Part shown: in pieces, positions 1-8,086 of the stretch
Position numbering within the stretch: position 1 is the stretch's first letter
Layout: every line of letters begins with the position of its first letter
From: Streptomyces sp. NBC_00775
Lineage (GTDB): Bacteria; Actinomycetota; Actinomycetes; Streptomycetales; Streptomycetaceae
Assembly (NCBI RefSeq): GCF_036347135.1
Contig: NZ_CP108938.1
Span: 3,844,001 to 3,908,000, forward strand
Direction of reading: 5' to 3'
Length of the DNA: 64,000 nt
Notes under the pieces: model-generated
Seen by the model: the letters and a program-made list of their open reading frames with translations, nothing else
What the model was told of the DNA's origin: nothing
Database searches by the model: none
Translations under genes and position numbers: made by a program

Positions 1-117
1 GAAGCAGTCCTCCCACAGCCACAGCTCTTCGAGGCCGGAGTCCTCCGCCGCACGCGCGAGGGCACGCAGTCGCTCGGGAGGCAGTTGGGGCCGGAACACA
101 ACGCCGAGAGCAGTCAT
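1..117 (-). CDS. LLM-class (luciferase-like, F420/flavin-dependent) oxidoreductase, N-terminal 39 codons
   Basis: The gene runs off the left edge, so only the N-terminus is visible. Reading in from an ATG at 115-117, the protein begins MTALGVVFRPQLPPERL and continues to a segment ending EELWLWEDCF. This is the usual first beta strand and first helix of luciferase-like monooxygenases of the F420-dependent type (beta strand, Arg-Ala-Ala-rich helix, then a W-x-W-E-D motif). A purine-rich GGAAGG lies just upstream of the ATG. The substrate cannot be told from this fragment. The family assignment is by recognition of this short motif only. Confidence 0.75.
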   Translation of the reverse strand, partial: MTALGVVFRPQLPPERLRALARAAEDSGLEELWLWEDCF

Positions 118-174
118 ACGGCCTTCCTACCGACCGGCCGCCCGCCGGACAACTTCTTTACTCCTCAGCCCCGT

Positions 175-753
175 TCACTCCCCGACCCCGCTGCCGGCAC
201 GCTCGTACCGCAGCTGCGCGACACCGTTGCCGAAGACCCGGGCCTCGACGAGCCGGAGCCGCGTCAGGGCGTCCGCATCCGGGAAGAGCGGCTTGCCTCG
301 TCCGATCAGCACGGGATGGACGTACACCCAGAACTCATCGACGAGATCGTGCCGCATGAGCTCGGCGGTGAGATCGGCCCCGCCGAGCCCCAGATCCCCG
401 CCGGGCTGCTCCTTCAGGGCCCGGATCTCCTCGGGCACGACCTCCCGCACGATGGTGGTGTGCCCATCGGCGTGGTGCAGCGTCCGCGAGAACACCACCT
501 TGGGGATGTTCCGCCAGATCTCGGCGAACTCGACCACCTCGGGCGTGCTCTCCGGGTCCTTGTCGGCCGTCGGCCAGTACCCGGCCAACAGCTCGTACGT
601 CACCCGGCCCTGCATCAGGGCGCCCATTTTCCGGATCTCCCGGTTGAAGTGTCCGTGCAGTTCGGCGTCGACCTGATGCCAGTCGATCTCGCGGTTCGGG
701 CCTTCGATGTATCCGTCGAGGGACACCGACATCATCAGGATGATCTTTCGCAT
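175..753 (-). CDS. Dihydrofolate reductase family protein (RibD C-terminal domain)
   Basis: This 192-residue protein has the single-domain RibD-C / DHFR-like fold. It opens with the first strand and SLDGYIEG loop typical of the family (RKIILMMSVSLDGYIEG). Further signatures are MGALMQGRVTYE, a central VFSRTL strand, GGDLGLGGADL around the NADPH-binding loop, and HPVLIGRGKPLF near the end. These proteins reduce pterin- or flavin-like substrates with NADPH, but most stand-alone members have no known substrate. The ATG at 751-753 is chosen because the motif-bearing N-terminus starts there; an upstream in-frame start would add an unrelated 14-residue tail. The gene is transcribed away from the caspase gene. 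Confidence 0.9.
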   Translation of the reverse strand: MRKIILMMSVSLDGYIEGPNREIDWHQVDAELHGHFNREIRKMGALMQGRVTYELLAGYWPTADKDPESTPEVVEFAEIWRNIPKVVFSRTLHHADGHTTIVREVVPEEIRALKEQPGGDLGLGGADLTAELMRHDLVDEFWVYVHPVLIGRGKPLFPDADALTRLRLVEARVFGNGVAQLRYERAGSGVGE

Positions 754-990
754 GACGGACCTCGCCGATGTCGTCTCGTAGGCAGGGGCACACAAGGGTG
801 TGCCCAGTCAACCAGGATCCGGCGGGCCCGCCGAAGGGATACGCTGAGGACCACTGCGCTGTTCGTGTGAAGTTCCGTGCGTGGGGGGAAAGTTGAGCGA
901 GCACGACGTCGGGCCCGGGGGCGGGACAGCCGTGACGGACACACGGGCCGTCTCACTGGTCTCCCGGCAGTAGCCGCGGTCCGGCCCCCG

Positions 991-3900
991 ATGGCACGAA
1001 AGAGAGCGCTCCTGATCGGAGCGAGTGACTACGACTCTCCCGGGATCGCGCCCCTGCCCTTCATCCCGGACGACATGGCCGCACTCGGCGAGGCGCTCGA
1101 ACGGCGCGGCTTCGAAGTGAGCGTCCCGAGACCCAAGCGGCAGGTCGGCACCACCTTCGTCAATGTCGAGATGGGCCGTTTCCTCAAGAGGGCCCGGGCC
1201 GGCGACTCCCTGCTCGCCTGTCTCAGCGGCCATGGCGTGCACGCCGAGGGACAGGACTACTTCGTTCCCGAGGACGCGCATCTGGAGCTCGAACCCTTCG
1301 AGCAGGGCTGTGTCGCCATCGACTGGAAGCGTGACCTGGAGAGATCGCTCGCCGAACACATCGTGATCCTGGTCGACGCCTGCCGGGAGGGAATCGAGCG
1401 GGACTCCCAGGGCCTCACGGGCCTCACGAGCTGGGGACGCCGCAAGGTCGACCGTGAGCTGCGGCGCAAGGTCGCGTACGTGTACGCCTGCTCCCCCGGC
1501 CAGCTGGCCCGGTTCGTGACTCCGGGCGACCAGGTCCGCGACGGAGTCGACTGCGGCACCCGGCCCGGCGAGTCCTTCAGCCTCTTCTCGCGTGCGGTGC
1601 GCGACGTACTGCTGCGCCACCCGGGCGCGCTGGACCTGGGCGGCTTCAAGGAGAACGTCCAGGACCGCATCGAGGATCTGCACCGAGGCTACGGCAAGAT
1701 GAGCCATCTGCAGCAGTTGCGCGTGGTGGTGTACGCGGCCGGGGACCAGGGCGAGTTCCCGATCGTCGACCCGCTGCCGGGCGCCGGGGCCGAGCCCGTG
1801 CCGCACCCCTCGCCGGGTGCCTCCGCCGGGCCCGTGGCTGCCGCGGCCGTGGTCTCCGACACCATGTCCGCCGTCGCCGAGCCCGAGGTGGATCCGGGTG
1901 TCCGGCTCGCCCGGGCCCTCTACCGGTTCCAGCTCCACCACGAGACGGAGCCGCTGCTCGACTTCGCCGCCACGGGTCCGGCCCGTGACGTCGTGCAGCT
2001 GGCGGACGTGGTGCCCGTGCCGGTCCAGGAACAGATCTGGGACGCGTGCGCGCTGCTCCGGTCCGGGCCCGCGTGGTGCGAGCTGCGGCGGGCGCTGCAC
2101 CGTGCCGGGCGCCCCGAAATCGAACAGCGCGTCCTGGAGACCGGGTTGCGGAGCCGTCTTCCGGACGAGCTGTTTCTCGGCATGGCCGCGGACGACGTGC
2201 ACGACGTACTGACCCGCGTCGCGAGGACGTACGACGCACGCGCCACCGTGGAGCTGGTGGAGAGCCTTCACGGCCATGGTCTCGGACATGAGGCCGGGCG
2301 GCTTCTGTACGCGGCCGTACGGGAAGCGACCGACGCGTTGCCTCCCCTGCTGGCGGCATTGCGGTCGGCCGGGCTGATGCGCGGTGCGGAGCGGGTGCTG
2401 ACGCACTGTGGCCTGCACCATCCGGCGCGGCTGCTGCCCGGCCTGGTGGCCGCGCTGGAGGCCGCGGGAAGCGGCACGGCCGATCGCGGGCGGCTGTTGA
2501 CCGCGATCGCCGCCCGGCCGACGGCCGGTCTCCTGCGCTGCCTGGCGGACCTGCGGGCCGACGGCCGCGACGAGGACGCCCGCGCGGTACTGGCCCGTGC
2601 GGCGGCCCGGGACCCGGCCGAGGTGGCCCGACTGGTGCAGGCCCTGCTCGACAGCGGCGCCGACTCGGACGCGGCTCTCGTCCTCGACACCGCGGCCGGA
2701 TGCCTTTCCGTGCCCCGGCTGACGGACCTCGTACGCCTGTTGCACCAGGACGCGTCCGACGGCGCCGCAGCCTCGCTCGTCCTGCTGCAGGCCGCCGTAC
2801 GGCGGCGCGGGTTCACCGACTTCGTCCGGCTGGTCCGCGAACTCGCCGCCCGGTGGCTGGACCGGGAGGCCAGGACGGCGCTCGCACTGTGGACCAGACT
2901 CCGCCCGCCGGACGAACTGCCCCCACTGGTCTCGGCATTGTCCAGGAGCGGCCACGACGTCGAGGCGGGGCATCTGCTGGCCACGGTCGCCACACGTCGC
3001 TCACCGCGGACGGTGGCCACCGCGTTCGCGGCCCTGCGTCGCGCGGAGCTGCCCTCGCAGGCGAGGCGGCTGGTCGCGCTGGTCCTCGGCCAACGGCCGG
3101 ACGACGATCTGCCCGCAGTGCTCAACGCCCTGCGTGATGCCGGGGCCGGGGCCGAGATCCACAGCTTGGTGTCGGCCGTGGTCCTGGACCCGTACCGATC
3201 GGCCTTCGACGTGATGCCCGTACTCCTGGCGCTCTCCGCCGCCGGTCTGGACTGCGACGCGGTGACGGAGTCGGTCGCGCTGCGGCGTCCCGCGGCCGAC
3301 CTGCCGCTGCTGCTGCGGGCGCTGCGCGAGGGCGGGGCGGACACCCTCCTCCGGCAACTGCGGCAGGCCGTGGCGGCAGGACGCCCGTCCGAGGAGTTCT
3401 CCGACCTCGCCCTGACCCTGCACGCCACCGGGGAAGCCGCGGAGTTGCGGGCACTGCTCGGGATCGCGGCCACCGTCCGCCCCTCCGGGGACCTTCCCGC
3501 GCTGATCGGCACGCTCCACGAGAACGAGGCGACCGAGGCCGCGCGGACCCTGCGGAACGCCGCCGCCCACAGTCTTCCGGCCGGGCAGCTGAGTGCCCTC
3601 GTCATGTCCCTGGTGCGGTCCGGTCAGACCCGGCACGTGGACGCCCTGCTCCCCCTGGTGAGCGAACAACGCCCGGTCGACGTAGTGGTCTCCCTCGCGA
3701 GCGAACTGAACGCCGCCGGAGCCCCGAGGCACGCCGAACACCTCGCCCTGCGCGCGGTGGAACTGCGTCCGCTGGAAGACATCCCGGCCCTGGCCACGTC
3801 CCTGCGCACGGCGGGGCTCGACACCGCCGCCGACCGCGCGCTCGCCGCTCTCGGAACCGGCCGCCCGACGGCCCAGACCATCGACGCGGTACGCGCGCTG

Positions 3901-5769
3901 CGCGAGGGCCGGAGAGACGATGTGCCGGAGCTCCTGCGCGGCGCCGTCCTGTCCAGGAAGGCCGGAGCGGTGCGCCTGCTGATGGAGGCACTGCGCGAAG
4001 CGGGACTCACCGACGAGGCACGGCTGACCGTCGTCGTCGCCGCGGAGACCTGCGATCCGGACTCCCTGGGACGGCTCGTGGGGAAGCTGAACGGTGCCGG
4101 TCTCCGTGACGACGCTCTGCTCGCCGCGGACGTGGCGGCCGAGTTTCGGCCGATCGCCGACGTGACGGACATCTTGTACGTCCTGTTCGGCTTCGGCTTA
4201 CAGGACGCCGCCCACAGGCTGCTCTTCACCGCGACCCGCTGTCGTGGCGCCGCCGATTTGGTCCTTCTGCTGAGCCGGCTGAACGACGAGAGCGCTCCGC
4301 GAGGCTGGGCCCTGGACAGCGTGGGACAGCGCAGCCCGGTCGCGACCATGGCCAAGGTCGTGCAGACACTGCTCGCGCGAGGTCGTGCCGGGGACGCCAG
4401 CAGGATCCTGTTCACGGCCTTCGACTCCCGCCCGCCCACCGGTCTGCCCGCGCTGGTCCGCAGACTCGGTATGACGGAATACGGGCCCGCCTCCGAACAC
4501 GAGCCCGACCCCGCAAACGGGTCCGTCTCCGAGCTGACCGCCTCCGCGTGGAAGGCATTCGAATCGGTGCTGTCGCGTCGATCCATGACCCTGGTCATGG
4601 AGTGGGAGCACGTCCTGTACGACGCCCGTCTGGACGAAGCCGCCTCCGTGGTCCTCTCGCACGCGGCCCAGCGGCCGGCGAAGGAACTGACGAGAGTCCT
4701 CAAGGCGTCGGAGTCCGGCAAGTGGGAGGCGGGTGCGCGGCGTCTGCTGGACCGGGTCGCCCAGACCGGCCACTTGGGCCACGTGCTGGAAGAGTGGCGC
4801 GCCGAGGCTTCCCCGTCCGACTTCCAGAACGCGCTGGACCAGGCCGCCCAGTACCTGCCCCTGGGGACGCTGGCCGTGGGCTCACCACTGCACCGGGACG
4901 TTGGGGGTCGCTGGTCGCTGCTGCAGGTCTGGGCCATGCAGCGCTGCCCCGTCGAGGAGCTGGTGCCGGCCCTGGCGGAGGCCGTACGGAAGTCGTACCA
5001 CCTGGCGCCGGGCATGCTGGAGCTGCTCGCCGAGCACCGGCAACCCGGTGACGTAGTGCGCCTGGTGGACGAGCTGCTCGCCGCGGGACTCGCCGGGCAG
5101 GCGCAGAGCCTCCTCACCGACATCGGGCTCCAGTACCCACCGGAGGCGGTGGCCGCCCTGATGCAGGAGCTGGACAAGGCGCAGGCGCGCGAAGACATCG
5201 GTCACGTCATCGCCGGGATCGCCACGGCCGAGGTCAAGGCCGGACGGACACCGGCCCAGGTGATCCTGGCACTGCACCGGCGCGGACTGTCCTCGTACGA
5301 CGACGAGATCCTGAACGCCGTCGCCGATGATCCCGGTAATCACGGCTGGTTGCCGGGGTATGCGCGTGACCTGTTCGTGGCGGGTCTCTCGGCCGAGGCG
5401 GATCTGACCATAACCCGCTACCTCGAGCGATGTCCCGACAGCAAGCTGGTGGCCGCCTTCAAGGAGGTGGCCGCGCCCGGGCTGCCACGCCTCTGGGTTT
5501 CCCGGCACGCGCACTTCGTGGCCGCGACGCGAACACTGCCGGTCATCCGCGAGGTCCTGCTCGCCTTGTGCGCGGAGGGCAATTTCGGCTGGGCGTCCAG
5601 GCTCATGTTCTCGGTCAGGCAACTTCGTTCCACCCACGAAGCAGACGAACTCGACATGGCCCTCGCGGCCTCCGGCCATCGCACCCACCTGAACAACGCG
5701 GGCACCCCGAACGTGACGCCCGACGCCCCCCGTCGCCGCGCCTTCTCCAAATTCCGGCGAGGCGACTGA
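991..5769 (+). CDS. Caspase-like (peptidase C14) protein with ~1200-residue helical repeat array
   Basis: This 1592-residue protein starts MARKRALLIGASDYDS, the classic first strand of a caspase-fold p20 subunit. The catalytic dyad is visible: His81 in the SGHGVH motif and Cys131 in the VDACREG motif. The caspase domain covers about residues 1-260, followed by a Pro/Ala-rich linker to about residue 300. From about residue 330 onward the chain is built of helical hairpins with a period near 35 residues (core pattern R-P-x-x-D-L-P-x-L-x-x-x-L-R-x-A-G, then EA-x-x-L), resembling PPR/TPR solenoids. No transmembrane segment or NTPase domain is visible. ATG 991 is preferred; an in-frame ATG at 877 would add a basic low-complexity stretch. 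Bacterial caspase-repeat proteins are often sensors or effectors in conflict systems, but the role here is inferred. Confidence 0.88.
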   Translation: MARKRALLIGASDYDSPGIAPLPFIPDDMAALGEALERRGFEVSVPRPKRQVGTTFVNVEMGRFLKRARAGDSLLACLSGHGVHAEGQDYFVPEDAHLELEPFEQGCVAIDWKRDLERSLAEHIVILVDACREGIERDSQGLTGLTSWGRRKVDRELRRKVAYVYACSPGQLARFVTPGDQVRDGVDCGTRPGESFSLFSRAVRDVLLRHPGALDLGGFKENVQDRIEDLHRGYGKMSHLQQLRVVVYAAGDQGEFPIVDPLPGAGAEPVPHPSPGASAGPVAAAAVVSDTMSAVAEPEVDPGVRLARALYRFQLHHETEPLLDFAATGPARDVVQLADVVPVPVQEQIWDACALLRSGPAWCELRRALHRAGRPEIEQRVLETGLRSRLPDELFLGMAADDVHDVLTRVARTYDARATVELVESLHGHGLGHEAGRLLYAAVREATDALPPLLAALRSAGLMRGAERVLTHCGLHHPARLLPGLVAALEAAGSGTADRGRLLTAIAARPTAGLLRCLADLRADGRDEDARAVLARAAARDPAEVARLVQALLDSGADSDAALVLDTAAGCLSVPRLTDLVRLLHQDASDGAAASLVLLQAAVRRRGFTDFVRLVRELAARWLDREARTALALWTRLRPPDELPPLVSALSRSGHDVEAGHLLATVATRRSPRTVATAFAALRRAELPSQARRLVALVLGQRPDDDLPAVLNALRDAGAGAEIHSLVSAVVLDPYRSAFDVMPVLLALSAAGLDCDAVTESVALRRPAADLPLLLRALREGGADTLLRQLRQAVAAGRPSEEFSDLALTLHATGEAAELRALLGIAATVRPSGDLPALIGTLHENEATEAARTLRNAAAHSLPAGQLSALVMSLVRSGQTRHVDALLPLVSEQRPVDVVVSLASELNAAGAPRHAEHLALRAVELRPLEDIPALATSLRTAGLDTAADRALAALGTGRPTAQTIDAVRALREGRRDDVPELLRGAVLSRKAGAVRLLMEALREAGLTDEARLTVVVAAETCDPDSLGRLVGKLNGAGLRDDALLAADVAAEFRPIADVTDILYVLFGFGLQDAAHRLLFTATRCRGAADLVLLLSRLNDESAPRGWALDSVGQRSPVATMAKVVQTLLARGRAGDASRILFTAFDSRPPTGLPALVRRLGMTEYGPASEHEPDPANGSVSELTASAWKAFESVLSRRSMTLVMEWEHVLYDARLDEAASVVLSHAAQRPAKELTRVLKASESGKWEAGARRLLDRVAQTGHLGHVLEEWRAEASPSDFQNALDQAAQYLPLGTLAVGSPLHRDVGGRWSLLQVWAMQRCPVEELVPALAEAVRKSYHLAPGMLELLAEHRQPGDVVRLVDELLAAGLAGQAQSLLTDIGLQYPPEAVAALMQELDKAQAREDIGHVIAGIATAEVKAGRTPAQVILALHRRGLSSYDDEILNAVADDPGNHGWLPGYARDLFVAGLSAEADLTITRYLERCPDSKLVAAFKEVAAPGLPRLWVSRHAHFVAATRTLPVIREVLLALCAEGNFGWASRLMFSVRQLRSTHEADELDMALAASGHRTHLNNAGTPNVTPDAPRRRAFSKFRRGD

Positions 5770-5868
5770 GCCGGTTTCAGCGCTGGGTCCCCGACGAGTC
5801 CCCAAGGCCGGCAAGGCGGACCACTTGCTCTGACCGCAGCCCCGCGACCGCCCAACACTTGCTCCGCG

Positions 5869-6519
5869 TCAACCGGTCCTGCCCTCGGCAGGACCGGACG
5901 GAGGCGGGGGCGGCGGTGGCGGTGGCGGTGGCGGTGGCGGTGGCCCCACTCTCCCTGACCGCTGCTGGTCGTAAAGCTGTACCAGCCGTCGGTTCTTCTC
6001 GTGCCAGCGCTTCATCCACCGAGGAGTCAAGGCCGCGGTCACCGCCAACGGGATACCCAGCATCACCACCACGGCGAGGGCAGCGCCCGGCGTGTCCCGG
6101 TGCGCCCACCCGAGGCCGAAGCACCCGAGGCTGAGCAAGCCGACGAAAACAGCGAATCCCCGCACCCCTTGGGACTCGTAGGCCTCGACACCCCTCCTCA
6201 TCGACGCCACCTCGATTGCCGAGATCGGCAGGACCGCACCAGGCCTGGCGCCAGGGCCCACCCAGACGGACAAGAGCGGACCACCGGCGCGCAACCGGTC
6301 CAGCGTCTGCTGGGCGCGTCGGCGCACCTCCGGGGAGTCGTTCCGCACGTAGACCATCCGGTACGAGCCCCTGCTCACGGCTTCGCTCTCCCGGAGGTCG
6401 TAGCCGAACTCGTAGGCGATCGCAGTGATTTTGTCGCCATCCATGACTTGGAGTCCTCCGAGCAGGAACTCGGCACGGCCGCGTCCGTCGAAGCAGGCGA
6501 TGATCTCTGCGTCTTTCAC
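5869..6519 (-). CDS. Membrane protein with two central TM helices and a 15-proline tail
   Basis: This 216-residue protein of unknown function starts at GTG (6517-6519). The N-terminal ~110 residues are soluble and mixed alpha/beta, with ACFDGRGRAEFLLGG and a VWVGPG strand. Two hydrophobic helices follow at about residues 121-140 and 146-166, then a basic helix (PRWMKRWHEKNRR). Residues 193-207 are 15 consecutive prolines encoded by a CCG/CCA repeat. The C-terminus ends in PAEGRTG inside the terminator hairpin. The polyproline run should stall ribosomes and need EF-P. No family is recognised. The gene lies downstream of, and in the same direction as, the membrane-protein gene ending at 6609. 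Confidence 0.7.
   Translation of the reverse strand: MKDAEIIACFDGRGRAEFLLGGLQVMDGDKITAIAYEFGYDLRESEAVSRGSYRMVYVRNDSPEVRRRAQQTLDRLRAGGPLLSVWVGPGARPGAVLPISAIEVASMRRGVEAYESQGVRGFAVFVGLLSLGCFGLGWAHRDTPGAALAVVVMLGIPLAVTAALTPRWMKRWHEKNRRLVQLYDQQRSGRVGPPPPPPPPPPPPPPPSGPAEGRTG
5873..5897. terminator. Bidirectional hairpin terminator between convergent genes
   Basis: An 11-bp perfect stem (CCGGTCCTGCC / GGCAGGACCGG) with a 3-nt loop lies between the caspase gene and the convergent membrane-protein gene. It overlaps the last codons of the latter. There is no U-tract, as is usual in Streptomyces. Confidence 0.6.
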
Positions 6520-6608
6520 TGGCCTCTACGCCCCCTCCAACCGCTCCCAACCACCTCGGTCCACGAGCTGCTTCCGTCCCCCTCGATGAGTCCTAGAACC
6601 TCGCGGGC

Positions 6609-7517
6609 TCAGTCGTGCGGGACTTCCTCGACAACGGTCTCCCCGAAGCGCCACGAGCCCCGGTTGCCCATCGCCTCCGCGCGCAACCCCAGTTCCCAGG
6701 CGATCCGGGCGGCCCGCTGCTGCGGCACGTCGGGGTAGTCCTCGGGGTGCACCTTGATGTAGCCACGGCGGTCGGCGGGGTACGTGTGCAGGGCCTCGCG
6801 CAACTTCTCCTCCTGCTCTTGCTGCGTGGAGTGATCGCCGGTGACGGTCTTGTACACCTTTCGCATGGCCCCCGGCCGCTTCCGTGCGTCGCGCCGCCTC
6901 GCGGCGTCCGACCCCCGCCATGTCATCCAGCCGACGGCGCCGAGCGCGGCGAGCGCGAAGGCCCCCGAACCGAGTGCATCGCCCGTGGCATCCGCCTGGC
7001 CCGGAGTCTGGGGCCGGAGTGCGCCCTCGGGATCCTCGATCACCGTCACCTCCTGGCCGACGTCGTAGAGGTCGGACGTCGCTTTCATGGCAGGTCCCGG
7101 GACCTCGGTGCCGTCCCGATGCGCCAGCGCGTAGTTGTAGTCACGGGCCTTGCGCCCCTGCGCCGGGTCGCGCCACTCCTTCACGACCGTGGCGGTGATC
7201 TTTCTGCCCCGCTGCTGAAGTGTGAGGTCGTCGCGCGCCACGTCGGCGACGTATACGGACATCAGGGATGTGCACACGATGAAGAGCATCGCGTAGGCGC
7301 TGGACTCCCTGGCCCCCAGTTTCCGGATGAGCACGACGAGGAGCACCCCATGCACGATCCACAGGGGTACCAAGAGACCGGGACCGAAGTCGTCCGCCAC
7401 GAGGAACATCCCCGCGATCACGGCGAGCACGTAGCAGCTGATGCCGACCGACAGCAGGACGGGGTACCGGACGCGTCTCTTCAGCACATCGCCCTCGGCC
7501 TCTGCAACGGTGCTCAT
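6609..7517 (-). CDS. Integral membrane protein of unknown function (DUF3592-like topology)
   Basis: This 302-residue protein has hydrophobic helices at about residues 19-42, 49-65 and 74-90. A soluble beta-rich segment of about 80 residues follows (TATVVKEWRDPAQ through YDVGQEVTVIEDPEG), then one more TM near residues 184-200 (GAFALAALGAVGWMTW). The soluble block between two TM regions resembles DUF3592 proteins. The C-terminal cytoplasmic region contains HPEDYPDVPQQRAARIAWELGLRAE, a helical segment. Its ATG overlaps the stop of the decayed upstream gene as ATGA, so it was once translationally coupled to it. Function unknown. Confidence 0.75.
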   Translation of the reverse strand: MSTVAEAEGDVLKRRVRYPVLLSVGISCYVLAVIAGMFLVADDFGPGLLVPLWIVHGVLLVVLIRKLGARESSAYAMLFIVCTSLMSVYVADVARDDLTLQQRGRKITATVVKEWRDPAQGRKARDYNYALAHRDGTEVPGPAMKATSDLYDVGQEVTVIEDPEGALRPQTPGQADATGDALGSGAFALAALGAVGWMTWRGSDAARRRDARKRPGAMRKVYKTVTGDHSTQQEQEEKLREALHTYPADRRGYIKVHPEDYPDVPQQRAARIAWELGLRAEAMGNRGSWRFGETVVEEVPHD

Positions 7518-7800
7518 GCTTGTTGCTCCGTTCCTCCGGCATCCGGGCCGCCGGCCTCCGGGGTGTCCTCCCCGCGCGGTTCGTCCGCCGAGATGCCGGG
7601 AGCCAGCCCGTCATAGCGGTAGCCAAGCTGTCGGCGATGTAGGCGAAGGCGGCGAACTGACGAACGGACGACCACGGGTTGGTGAGGGTGTGCAACTCGG
7701 GGTCCTGCCGGTCACCAGTGGGACGGGGGCGCCGACGGCGGCGGCACGATGTGTGGCGGCCGTGCCGAGCATCACGGCAGGGTCTTCAGAGAGGCACGCG
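7514..7800 (-). pseudogene. Frameshifted remnant of a gene upstream of the 302-aa membrane protein
   Basis: Two reading frames carry protein-like sequence that joins if one G is added near 7623. The upstream frame reads DPELHTLTNPWSSVRQFAAF then AYIADSL; the downstream frame reads GYRYDGLAPGISADEP and ends EQQA at a TGA overlapping the next gene's ATG (ATGA). Joined, it gives a smooth hydrophilic C-terminus. No plausible ATG or GTG is in frame upstream, and the frame reaches a stop at about 7800, so the 5' part is also missing or shifted. A single-base sequencing error could explain the 3' shift but not the missing start. The extent given is approximate. Confidence 0.5.
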
Positions 7801-7852
7801 TGGGGAGAACGCCACACTTCGGACATGGCGCTGACCGCCAGCACTCGACGGC

Positions 7853-8068
7853 CTACTCCACCTTCCCCGAGAACTTCTTCAGCTGCTTGATGCCGTAGTT
7901 CCACTCCTCGCCGAAGGAGTCCATACGCTTCTCCAACTCGGAGGCGCCCATGGCGCGCACATCCACCGCATCCATCGCCTTGGCCGGTTTCTCCAGCAAG
8001 TCGTCGATGTGGGCGAGGTCCTTACGGACACGCTGCAGCATCGCGTTGTCTATGTAGAGATCGCTCAT
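7853..8068 (-). CDS. Short WXG100-like (ESX substrate-like) helical protein
   Basis: This 71-residue, entirely helical protein begins MSDLYIDNAMLQRVRKDL. It ends with EEWNYGIKQLKKFSGKVE, where W-N-Y-G sits at the position of the W-x-G turn of WXG100 proteins. It stops where other family members would begin or extend the second helix, so it is either a short variant or truncated. The next segment downstream is a gene remnant. WXG100 proteins are small type VII secretion substrates or partners, but no EccC/EccD secretion gene is in this window. The start ATG at 8066-8068 follows the exported-protein gene by 18 nt. Confidence 0.6.
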   Translation of the reverse strand: MSDLYIDNAMLQRVRKDLAHIDDLLEKPAKAMDAVDVRAMGASELEKRMDSFGEEWNYGIKQLKKFSGKVE

Positions 8069-8086
8069 GGTTCCCCCGTCCGTGCT

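Noticed and set aside
892..973. Small TTG-initiated frame just before the caspase gene
   Set aside because: It encodes 26 residues with no recognisable features and ends before the caspase start. More likely leader sequence.
808..2973. Long minus-strand open frame (721 codons) opposite the caspase gene
   Set aside because: It is antisense to a well-supported gene. The translation is Arg/Gly/Gln-rich without any domain, as expected from the complement of G+C-rich coding DNA.
7611..7904. Minus-strand 97-codon frame overlapping the WXG100-like gene
   Set aside because: Its frame is out of phase with both protein-like fragments in the region, and it overlaps a better-supported gene. Composition is random-like.
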